7,972 nt of DNA, from positions 1 to 7,972 of the forward strand of contig JBJETY010000041.1 in the NCBI GenBank assembly GCA_051883555.1, written 5' to 3'. The translations under genes were made by a program, and so were the position numbers. The stretch comes from CAG-917 sp051883555 (lineage in GTDB: Bacteria > Bacillota > Clostridia > Christensenellales > CAG-917). Positions 1 to 5,020 of the stretch are shown piece after piece (within the stretch, counting starts at the first letter, position 1; every line of letters begins with the position of its first letter). The notes below the pieces were generated by a model. It saw nothing but the letters and a program-made list of their open reading frames with translations. It was not told the DNA's origin and searched no databases.

Positions 1-288
1 AAAAACTGCTGTCCTTACGCTAAGATTTTTCATATCACCTTTGCTCTTTACGTTCATAATAAAAAATACGCTGTCTTCGTCGTCATTTACGGTAGCTCCG
101 TCAAATCCTACAAAGCTGTATGAGTTTACTCCGTCTATCGGAATAAAATACGAGTTTTCGTCTCCGGCTTTATACCCGAACGGACAAACTTTAGCGCCCT
201 GAGGCTCCACGTTGTTATCGCTGTTACAAGCGCATAAGCATACAGCGAAAACTATAATTATCAATACTAAAAAAAGTCGTTTTTTCAT
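1..288 (-). CDS. Lipoprotein of unknown function, N-terminal part (3' end beyond the left edge)
   Basis: The visible 96 codons begin MKKRLFLVLIIIVF and run without a stop to the window edge, so the C-terminus is missing. Lys-Lys-Arg followed by about 14 hydrophobic residues and the lipobox L-C-A-C (mature Cys near residue 21) is a classic type II signal peptide, so the protein should be exported and lipid-anchored to the outer face of the membrane. The mature part visible here is acidic and polar (for example DNDDEDS-type stretches) and I recognise no domain. Two ATG codons lie in tandem at 291 and 288. The site GAGGTGA ends 1 nt before the first and 4 nt before the second, so 288 is preferred; the first would add one Met. 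It has its own promoter at 336-364 and is separated from pgi by a strong terminator, so it is a separate transcription unit. The lipoprotein call is firm; function is unknown. Confidence 0.85.
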   Translation of the reverse strand, partial: MKKRLFLVLIIIVFAVCLCACNSDNNVEPQGAKVCPFGYKAGDENSYFIPIDGVNSYSFVGFDGATVNDDEDSVFFIMNVKSKGDMKNLSVRTAVF

Positions 289-335
289 CATCTCACCTCA
301 TAACGTAAAACCTAAAACATTTTACCCACAATAAA

Positions 336-364
336 ACTATATAGAAAATTGCAATAGTCGTCAA
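336..364 (-). promoter_or_regulatory. Sigma-A/sigma-70 type promoter of the lipoprotein gene
   Basis: On the minus strand a -35 box TTGACG (359-364) is followed after exactly 17 nt by a -10 box TATAGT (336-341). Five of six bases match consensus in each box. Transcription would start near position 329, giving an untranslated leader of about 40 nt before the lipoprotein start at 288. It lies downstream of the pgi terminator, as expected for an independent unit. Confidence 0.75.
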
Positions 365-410
365 TACAAACGACAAAATCTCCTACAAATTTTATCGTAT
401 TTAGTCGCAT

Positions 411-452
411 AAACTATAAAACCGCAGTAAAGCTACTGCGGTTTTATAGTTT
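411..452 (-). terminator. Intrinsic terminator of pgi
   Basis: A perfect 19-bp inverted repeat (411-429 with 434-452) has a 4-nt loop (430-433). On the minus strand the GC core CCGCAGTA/TACTGCGG is followed by TTTTATAGTTT, the layout of a Rho-independent terminator. It begins about 15 nt after the pgi stop codon. The outer stem is A/T-only, so the T tract also pairs with an upstream A tract. The same hairpin read on the plus strand has a T tract too, but no plus-strand gene ends here. Confidence 0.88.
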
Positions 453-468
453 TGCATATGCTTAAAAC

Positions 469-1863
469 TTAAATAATATACTTTGCGTTCTTTTTAGGAG
501 CGGCATTGAGTTCTGCCTTCTTTTCTTCATAACCTGCTCTGTTAAAGAGAGCGTAAGTTGCGTTTTTGCCTTCTTCAACGCCCGGTTGATTGAACGTATC
601 GATATTGAGCATTGCTCCGCAATATGCCGTTTCAAGCTGGAAGAACATAAGAAGCTGTCCCAACGTGAAAGCGTTAACTTCAGGCAACAAAATCGTATTG
701 TTCATATGCTTTGAGCGGGTAAGCGCATATTCCGTTGCAACTCTTTCGGTATTGATAAGTTCGCTCATTGTGTGACCGCAAAGGAAATTTACGTCCTTAA
801 ACTCTTCCGCGCCGTTTGCTATAACGACGTCTCCGCGGAATTTTTCAACTCCGATAATCGTAATAACTTTGTCGAACGGACCTTCGGTATAAAGCTGAAC
901 CTGACTGTGTTGGTCGGTAACTCCGAGAGCTTTAACCGGCGTTTGACCTACGTTTACAGTCTTTCCGTCAAGGTCTTTTGCCTTTCCGAGAGATTCGCCC
1001 CAAAGCTGACAATACCAGTCTGCAATATATTTAAGGCTGTCTGCATAAGGCATCATAACCGAAACGTTCTTTCCTTTCCCCATTGCGATAAATTGAAGGA
1101 GTGCCGCCATAAGAGCCGGATTTTTGAAAGCGTCGTCGGATGAACAAAGCTCGTCCATAAACTTAGCACCGCTAAGCATACCCTTAATATCGATACCCAA
1201 AACTGCCGCAGGAAGAAGTCCTACAGGACAAAGTTCGCTGAATCTTCCGCCTACTCCGTCAGGAATGTAGAAAGTTTTAAAACCTTCTTGTTTTGCAAGT
1301 TTGATAAGGTTTCCTTTCTTTTCGGAAGTAGTTGCAATAATATTGTTTTTATAGTCTTTTCCGAGAGCCTTTTTAAGTATATCCGTTATGATAAGATATT
1401 GACTCATCGTTTCGGAAGTTGCGCCAGATTTCGTTATTACGTTAAACATTGTGCGTTTTACGTCGATGACGTCGAGAAGAGCAAGCATTCTTTCAGGGTC
1501 TACGTTATCTTCAACGAAAAACTTAACGCCTCTTTTATCTTTAGGCAAATCATTGTAACGCAAATGGCATAAAGCGTTGAATACGGCAATAGGACCGAGT
1601 GCGCTTCCGCCGATTCCCAGAACTACGAAATTATCGAAATCTTTCTGAACGGACTTTGCGGTAGCCAAAATATCCTCGACTACTCCGTCCTGATTGTAAG
1701 GAAGGTCTGCCCATCCCATCATAGCCGTTCCTCTGTTAGCTTTGAAAAAATCAAAAGCTTTTTTAGCAACGCCGCCAGCATTCGTAAGTTCTTTTTCTTC
1801 GATGCCTTGTTCTCCGATATAATCGGACATCATGTTGTTAAAATCAAATTTAATTGCTTCCAT
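469..1863 (-). CDS. pgi: Glucose-6-phosphate isomerase
   Basis: This enzyme interconverts glucose 6-phosphate and fructose 6-phosphate in the cytosol, serving glycolysis and gluconeogenesis. The 464-aa product is the usual size for the short bacterial form (about 450 aa). Visible family signatures include GIGGS at residues 83-87, SGATSET (146-152, phosphate-binding SIS loop), GGRFSE (205-210) and the C-terminal signature QPGVEEGK (426-433). By family analogy the catalytic residues are Glu290 in WGESLGK, His319 in DQHSQ and Lys433. All are present, so the enzyme should be active. The open frame extends 10 codons further upstream, but the ATG at 1863 has AAGGAG (1869-1874) 5 nt before it and gives MEAIKFDF, so this start is chosen. 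It is followed by a strong terminator. No convincing promoter was found in the 150 nt upstream, so it may be read through from the upstream TIM-barrel gene. Confidence 0.97.
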   Translation of the reverse strand: MEAIKFDFNNMMSDYIGEQGIEEKELTNAGGVAKKAFDFFKANRGTAMMGWADLPYNQDGVVEDILATAKSVQKDFDNFVVLGIGGSALGPIAVFNALCHLRYNDLPKDKRGVKFFVEDNVDPERMLALLDVIDVKRTMFNVITKSGATSETMSQYLIITDILKKALGKDYKNNIIATTSEKKGNLIKLAKQEGFKTFYIPDGVGGRFSELCPVGLLPAAVLGIDIKGMLSGAKFMDELCSSDDAFKNPALMAALLQFIAMGKGKNVSVMMPYADSLKYIADWYCQLWGESLGKAKDLDGKTVNVGQTPVKALGVTDQHSQVQLYTEGPFDKVITIIGVEKFRGDVVIANGAEEFKDVNFLCGHTMSELINTERVATEYALTRSKHMNNTILLPEVNAFTLGQLLMFFQLETAYCGAMLNIDTFNQPGVEEGKNATYALFNRAGYEEKKAELNAAPKKNAKYII

Positions 1864-1868
1864 AATAT

Positions 1869-1874
1869 CTCCTT
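1869..1874 (-). promoter_or_regulatory. Ribosome binding site fixing the pgi start
   Basis: AAGGAG stands 5 nt before the ATG at 1863. It lies inside the longer open frame, which shows that the 10 upstream codons are leader and not protein. Confidence 0.85.
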
Positions 1875-1950
1875 GTTTAAATTCAATTTGCATTATCTGA
1901 TTTTTAATAAATCTTTTTATCGCACCGTGCTAAGCGGCGCATTTTCAAAA

Positions 1951-1991
1951 GCAACCGTTATAGTTGCAACGAAATCTCATTTTTCGGTTGC
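1951..1991 (-). terminator. Weak hairpin cluster after the TIM-barrel gene (possible terminator or attenuator)
   Basis: The element GCAAC/GTTGC occurs three times here. On the minus strand, 1982-1991 can pair with 1966-1974 (GCAAC and GAAA against TTTC and GTTGC, one bulged base, 7-nt loop). The segment 1963-1967 can instead pair with 1951-1955 (5 bp, 7-nt loop), which is followed by TTTTG. The outer arms 1951-1957 and 1985-1991 also match. The two small hairpins share two bases (1966-1967), so they compete. The T tract is short, so termination would be partial at best. This could end the upstream gene or moderate read-through into pgi. Confidence 0.3.
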
Positions 1992-2012
1992 CCAAACGCT
2001 TCGAATTGAAAA

Positions 2013-2804
2013 TTATCCGTTTACTTTATCCATCAAGTTTTTCAATTCGTCAAACGGTTTATATAAACTGTTAAGATTCGGATAATCTTTTGAATACAAT
2101 TCAATAAGAACGGGACCGTCGTAACCGCTGTCTTTAAGCGTTTTAAACAGTTTTTCAAAATCGCATATTCCTTCAAACGGCAGACAGGTGTTTCCGTTAT
2201 CGTCGTAATCGGTGATATGCACCGTTTTGAGGCGGTCGCCGTACACCTTAATAAATTCGATATAATCGACGTCTGCCTGCTTTGCTTGTTTAATGTCCAG
2301 AGTCGCTTTGAGATGAGGGGCAAGCGGTGCGATTTTGCTATATACTTGCGGCTCATTATTGAACGCCCAATGTACGTTTTCAAGACACAAATCTATTCCG
2401 TATTCGTTGGCTTTCAAAGAAAGCTCTTCATACCTTAACCCGACTTTCTCGAAATCGTAGACCGTCGTCTTTTTGACTCTTGTCTGTCCGTGAAAAGTAT
2501 AATTTTTCGCTCCGAGCACCTGTCCTGCTTTCAAAACCTTTTCAAAGAGTTTTTCTCCGTCACGACGCGTACGCTCTGCCGGATTGAAAAGCATAGGTTC
2601 GAAACTCGTCGTATAGCTATGCACCGAATGCACGTTGACGCCGTATTTTCTATCGCTTAATACTTTTGCAAAGTCCAATTCATATTCAGAAAAGGTGGTT
2701 AAAAAAACCTCGCATACGTTAAATCCGTAACGACGCACAAGTTCAAACGATTCTTCCGTTTTTGCCACGTTAAAAAACGAAGCCGTACTGATACCTAATT
2801 CCAT
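2013..2804 (-). CDS. Sugar-phosphate isomerase/epimerase-like TIM-barrel protein (AP endonuclease 2 / xylose isomerase-like superfamily)
   Basis: The 263-aa protein has the look of the xylose isomerase-like TIM-barrel superfamily (AP_endonuc_2 fold), whose members isomerise or epimerise sugars and related polyols with a bound divalent metal; some relatives cut DNA. It opens with the strand MELGISTASFF, then HSVHSY (His59 and His62), the strand with TFHG, LENVHW (Glu142), TLDIKQA (Asp170), TVHITDYD (His196 and Asp199) and LIELYSKDY (Glu235). Glu142, Asp170, His196 and Glu235 are the likely metal ligands, inferred from their places at strand ends. The substrate cannot be told. The frame can begin at TTG 2840 or ATG 2834, but these overlap a near-perfect promoter whose transcript would start about 2804-2805. 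ATG 2804 also gives the normal N-terminal strand. No Shine-Dalgarno precedes it, which suggests leaderless translation. It lies upstream of pgi on the same strand with about 150 nt between. Confidence 0.85.
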   Translation of the reverse strand: MELGISTASFFNVAKTEESFELVRRYGFNVCEVFLTTFSEYELDFAKVLSDRKYGVNVHSVHSYTTSFEPMLFNPAERTRRDGEKLFEKVLKAGQVLGAKNYTFHGQTRVKKTTVYDFEKVGLRYEELSLKANEYGIDLCLENVHWAFNNEPQVYSKIAPLAPHLKATLDIKQAKQADVDYIEFIKVYGDRLKTVHITDYDDNGNTCLPFEGICDFEKLFKTLKDSGYDGPVLIELYSKDYPNLNSLYKPFDELKNLMDKVNG

Positions 2805-2811
2805 ATTTTTG

Positions 2812-2840
2812 ATTATAAGACTAAAAGCTGTCATAGTCAA
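2812..2840 (-). promoter_or_regulatory. Near-consensus promoter of the TIM-barrel gene, probably making a leaderless mRNA
   Basis: The -35 box TTGACT (2835-2840) and the perfect -10 box TATAAT (2812-2817) are 17 nt apart. Only 7 nt (CAAAAAT) separate the -10 box from ATG 2804, so transcription would start at or one base before the A of the start codon. No AGGAGG-like sequence lies between 2805 and 2834. Confidence 0.78.
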
Positions 2841-2941
2841 GTATTACCTATTTTTTCGCTCTCCGTAAAATAAATTTCCGACTCAAAATAAATTAAAGCA
2901 AAAGGTAAATAAAAATAACGTCAGCGGCGATGCTAAGCGCA

Positions 2942-2958
2942 AAATACACGCTGTATTT
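2942..2958. repeat. Short perfect palindrome
   Basis: Arms AAATACA (2942-2948) and TGTATTT (2952-2958) flank the loop CGC. It could be a small protein-binding site or a weak hairpin upstream of the TIM-barrel promoter. Nothing else supports a function. Confidence 0.35.
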
Positions 2959-3109
2959 AACAAAGTTTTACGCAATACTGCGCAATAAAACATACGGCGC
3001 ATTATTAAATTCAACTAAAACTTTTAATATGAAAATTTAAACTTGCAATAAAAATTTAATATATAAAATTTAAACTAACAATATAAAATAAATTTAATTA
3101 TATATAAAT

Positions 3110-3176
3110 ATATATAGAAAATATAGATATATATAGAAATAAATATATATAGAAAACAAAATATATAGAAAACAAA
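3110..3176. repeat. 16-bp A/T tandem repeats with TATATAGAAA core
   Basis: The 16-bp unit ATATATAGAAAACAAA occurs as two perfect adjacent copies (3145-3160 and 3161-3176). A third adjacent copy with three differences lies at 3129-3144. The decamer TATATAGAAA occurs four times, at 3111, 3130, 3146 and 3162. The spacing of 16-19 bp exceeds one helical turn. Such arrays can be slippage products, curved or easily melted DNA, or iterons. Confidence 0.8.
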
Positions 3177-3209
3177 TTTATTATAAAAAATAAATTTATT
3201 ATAAAAAAT
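3174..3209. repeat. Two perfect 18-bp tandem direct repeats
   Basis: The unit AAATTTATTATAAAAAAT is present at 3174-3191 and again, without mismatch, at 3192-3209. It follows straight on from the 16-bp array, overlapping its last three bases, and ends shortly before the phage operon terminator. Confidence 0.85.
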
Positions 3210-3222
3210 TCAGTTTAGAAGC

Positions 3223-3254
3223 AAAAATAAAAAGCCGCAGCACTCTGCGGCTTT
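3223..3254 (-). terminator. Intrinsic terminator of the phage late operon
   Basis: A perfect 10-bp stem (3231-3240 with 3245-3254) has a 4-nt loop. On the minus strand CTGCGGCTTT runs into TTATTTTTG, a clear T tract. It starts 10 nt after the holin stop codon and should insulate the host genes to the left from phage late transcription. Confidence 0.92.
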
Positions 3255-3264
3255 AAAATAAAAT

Positions 3265-3624
3265 TTACTTAATCGTTTTTCCCGATTGCTCTATCGTTTT
3301 TTGCTCGATATCGTCTGAATTTTGATAAATTATATCCGTTCCGTTTTCATCCGAAACGACATCATTCGTTCCGTCGATTTTTTCCGACGTTCCGTCGTTT
3401 TTTACGACGTCCGACGACAACACGCTGACTCCTGACTTCAATTTCGCCGTAATATTTTTAGTATCTACGGTTATTCCCAAAATCAGCAATATGCTCGCTA
3501 TTCCCGAAACCGCAGTTTCAATCTCTTCTCCGCCCATTTCGATACCGAATGCTCTGAGCGCCATTATAACCGCGCTTAACAATGCGACCCAGAAATTAGC
3601 AGACTTTAACTTCTCTTTTAGCAT
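3265..3624 (-). CDS. phi-LC3-like phage holin with a long acidic C-terminal tail
   Basis: Holins assemble in the inner membrane and open it at a set time, releasing or activating the phage endolysin. The first 55 residues of this 119-aa protein have the pattern of phi-LC3-type holins: a basic start, ANFWVALLSAVIMAL as membrane segment 1 (about 10-27), then GIASILLILGITVDT as segment 2 (about 41-54), where known relatives have a GI-x-DPTT motif. Holins of this kind are usually about 70-90 aa. Here a further 60 or so polar, mostly acidic residues follow, with repeated DVV and (N/I)DGT elements. The start at 3624 (MLKEKLKSANFW) is fixed by GGAGG 6 nt upstream. The frame runs 8 codons further up without a better site. 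The gene overlaps the end of the upstream BhlA-like gene by 29 nt in another frame, so its ribosome binding site lies inside that gene. A strong terminator follows. Confidence 0.82.
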   Translation of the reverse strand: MLKEKLKSANFWVALLSAVIMALRAFGIEMGGEEIETAVSGIASILLILGITVDTKNITAKLKSGVSVLSSDVVKNDGTSEKIDGTNDVVSDENGTDIIYQNSDDIEQKTIEQSGKTIK

Positions 3625-3910
3625 CTTCTTCCTCCATAGAAACGGCATTCTTCGCCAATCTTTGATTCTTTACCGATTTAGGTTTTAATTCGGTTACGGC
3701 AAGCAAAATGTTTTCGGTAGTCGACGAAATACTTTTCAATTCGTTTGCCACACATTCCACAACCTTCAACCTTTCGGTAAGCTCCGCTATCGCTTTGCTA
3801 TATGCTTGCTCGCGCATCTTATTTTCCTTCAAAGTGAATGCCAGAAGAAAAACGAATAAACACGCCCACACTCCGTTTGCAAGCACCTGACTTAAAAAAT
3901 TTTCCCACAT
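3596..3910 (-). CDS. BhlA/UviB-like small holin-type membrane protein
   Basis: The 104-aa protein has a short periplasm-facing start, one membrane segment at about residues 8-27 (LANGVWACLFVFLLAFTL), then the turn KENKMREQAYSKAIAELTER and a charged helical region. This matches the pattern of BhlA/UviB proteins of Bacillota phages and bacteriocin loci (a Q/N-G-x-WA-x-LFV-x-LL membrane helix followed by K-x-N-x-x-RE-x-x-Y). Those are small membrane proteins with holin-like or antibacterial activity. Its C-terminal 40 residues are less typical. AGAGG stands 5 nt before ATG 3910 and overlaps the stop codon of the upstream coiled-coil gene, with 8 nt between the genes. Its 3' end carries the start region of the next holin. 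In many Gram-positive phages such a pair precedes an endolysin; none is present here. It could act as a holin, a co-holin or an antiholin to its neighbour. Confidence 0.8.
   Translation of the reverse strand: MWENFLSQVLANGVWACLFVFLLAFTLKENKMREQAYSKAIAELTERLKVVECVANELKSISSTTENILLAVTELKPKSVKNQRLAKNAVSMEEEDAKREVKVC
3631..3635 (-). promoter_or_regulatory. Ribosome binding site of the phi-LC3-like holin, inside the upstream gene
   Basis: GGAGG lies 6 nt before ATG 3624 and within the last codons of the BhlA-like gene (in ATG GAG GAA). It decides the start at 3624 over the earlier in-frame codon at 3648, and it makes holin translation depend on ribosomes passing through the upstream frame. Confidence 0.8.
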
Positions 3911-3918
3911 ATAAACCT

Positions 3919-4923
3919 CTAAAAATACTTTTTCGTTTTCGACTGTTTACTGCTTAAAGCGTCTTTGAGTTTATCGTAATAAATTCCGAGATAATATTTC
4001 ATCGAAGGACTTGCATTCAGAGCGTCGAGCGCGATATCGCTTGAAAGAGCGTTATAATAGTCGAAGGCAATTTTATATCTTTGCTCGTAATTATCTCTTT
4101 TATCTCCCGAATACCCGTTTTCTTTTTCGTATTCTTCCGTCAGCTCCTGCTGCTCCTGCTTTTCCTTTAAATAATCGTTTATTGCTTTTTCTCTTTCCAA
4201 AGCGTAACGGTTTTGCTTTTCGATGATTTTATTGTTGTACTCTTCGTATTTTTTTACGATAGCGTCACGCTCTTTCGTAAGGTCGGCGAGCTTTTCTTTT
4301 ACGTCGGAAGCATACTTCACGTCAAGATTATTCAAAGCGTTTTCTCTGGTCTCTTTCAGATTCTCAATCTGAGCGTCGAGCGAATCCACTGCAATGCGAT
4401 ATTTTTTTGTAACTTCGTCCTCGGTTTGCCGTCCGCTTTCGTTGACGTCGTTCAAATCATTCTGAAAAATGCTTGAACGCGTAATACCTCGCTTTATAGC
4501 GTTGGTTTTAACGCCCGAAAAAGCGTCCTCGATCTTCTTTTTAAGTTCGTTAAGTTCCGTTTGTTCTTTTTGCTTTGTTTCAGAAAGTTTAACGCCGAGA
4601 TTATCGAGTTTTTCGTTCGTTTCGGAATTTATTTTATTTTTCTTATCGTTGTAATCGCCCAAAAGACTGTTTTTTGCTCTATCGCTAAGCTCTTCGTCGC
4701 TAGCCGCCGTATACTCTACCGTTTTCAATCCGCTTTCGGTAGGGAAAAGCTCGTCGATATCCTTATCCTCTTCTTTTCCCGCCTGATAAAGATTTTCCAA
4801 CTGTTTCATCTGTTCCGTGATTTTACTTTCCCCCTTCAGGGCGTCGGCAATCTTTGCGGACTTTTCTTCTTCGAGCTTTTGTTTCGTCTTAAACAGGTCT
4901 TTAAAATCTTCCCAAAATGACAT
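3919..4923 (-). CDS. Coiled-coil phage protein of unknown function, possible tail or ejection component
   Basis: The 334-aa product is rich in Lys, Glu, Asp, Asn and Gln, with no cysteine and one tryptophan (in MSFWEDF). Most of it looks helical: residues about 5-50 and 80-285 show heptad-like spacing of Leu, Ile and Val among charges. A small break at about 136-157 reads SGVKTNAIKRGITRSSIF, the one stretch that looks like a specific motif. The C-terminal 60 residues are Tyr-, Ala- and Leu-rich (DYYNALSSDIALDAL, YYLGIYYDKL) and may be a separate helical cap. I do not recognise a family with certainty. Its place after the gp10-like gene suggests a tail needle, an internal/ejected protein or a receptor-related part. 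ATG 4923 is chosen over GTG 4932 because GGCGGTGA lies 5 nt upstream; that site is made by the last codons of the 31-aa gene, whose stop is one base away, so the two are coupled. Confidence 0.75.
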   Translation of the reverse strand: MSFWEDFKDLFKTKQKLEEEKSAKIADALKGESKITEQMKQLENLYQAGKEEDKDIDELFPTESGLKTVEYTAASDEELSDRAKNSLLGDYNDKKNKINSETNEKLDNLGVKLSETKQKEQTELNELKKKIEDAFSGVKTNAIKRGITRSSIFQNDLNDVNESGRQTEDEVTKKYRIAVDSLDAQIENLKETRENALNNLDVKYASDVKEKLADLTKERDAIVKKYEEYNNKIIEKQNRYALEREKAINDYLKEKQEQQELTEEYEKENGYSGDKRDNYEQRYKIAFDYYNALSSDIALDALNASPSMKYYLGIYYDKLKDALSSKQSKTKKYF

Positions 4924-4924
4924 A

Positions 4925-5020
4925 TCATTCACCGCCTAAGCTTTTTATTTTTTGTTCTAAGTAATATATTCTCTTGTTTAAAGATTCAAGCATTATCATA
5001 ATTTTTTTATAATCCATCAT
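4925..5020 (-). CDS. 31-residue coiled-coil microprotein, translationally coupled to both neighbours
   Basis: This short frame encodes 31 residues, starting MMDYKKIMIMLESLNKRIYY and ending in KSLGGE. Residues Tyr4, Ile7, Leu11, Leu14, Ile18, Leu21, Ile25 and Leu28 keep perfect 3-4 heptad spacing over eight positions, so almost the whole chain is one amphipathic coiled-coil helix. Its first ATG (5020) overlaps the TGA of the gp10-like gene as ATGA. Its own TGA (4925-4927) is one base before the ATG of the next gene, and its last codons provide that gene's ribosome binding site. GGTGGA lies just upstream; with that spacing the second ATG (5017) may be used instead, giving 30 residues. Frame, couplings and composition all favour a real gene. 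A structural role such as a small tail plug, or simply a leader peptide for the next gene, are the main alternatives. Confidence 0.7.
   Translation of the reverse strand: MMDYKKIMIMLESLNKRIYYLEQKIKSLGGE

Larger units (their letters stand above)
2841..3222. other. Gene-free AT-rich spacer; candidate host/prophage boundary
   Basis: These roughly 380 bases hold no credible gene on either strand and no tRNA. The part 2841-3000 is moderately AT-rich. The part 3001-3222 is almost pure A/T, made of repeated AAATTTAA, ATATATAG and TTTATTATAAAAAA-type words, with the tandem array described separately. Host metabolic genes lie to the left and phage late genes to the right, so the integration junction, if the phage is integrated, most likely falls here. 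No att core can be shown without the other end. A 7-bp/3-nt-loop palindrome sits at 2942-2958. Confidence 0.6.

Noticed and set aside
590..1572. Plus-strand open frames of 60-120 codons across pgi
   Set aside because: They are antisense to a conserved enzyme gene, lack ribosome sites and give compositions (Cys-, Phe- and Ser-rich) typical of shadow frames.
1923..1942. GTGCTAA half-site resembling the CIRCE heat-shock operator upstream of pgi
   Set aside because: CIRCE needs an inverted TTAGCACTC and GAGTGCTAA pair with a 9-nt spacer; only a partial half-site exists here.
2042..2438. A second minus-strand frame and a plus-strand frame inside the TIM-barrel gene
   Set aside because: The true frame shows a full set of TIM-barrel motifs; these overlap it completely and look like no known protein.
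1928..2945. Shared word GCTTAGCA with GCGC nearby in the pgi upstream region and the AT-rich spacer, suggesting a dispersed repeat
   Set aside because: The exact match is only 8 bases and the flanks align poorly, so chance is enough to explain it.
2883..3002. A 39-codon minus-strand frame starting MRRMFYC with a hydrophobic C-terminus
   Set aside because: It has no ribosome binding site and lies in an AT-rich spacer with no other sign of coding. It may be decayed sequence, but I cannot support a gene.
4011..4920. Several plus-strand frames opposite the coiled-coil gene, rich in Phe and Leu
   Set aside because: A Lys/Glu-rich gene reads as Phe/Leu-rich on the opposite strand; the membrane-like look is an artefact of codon complementarity.
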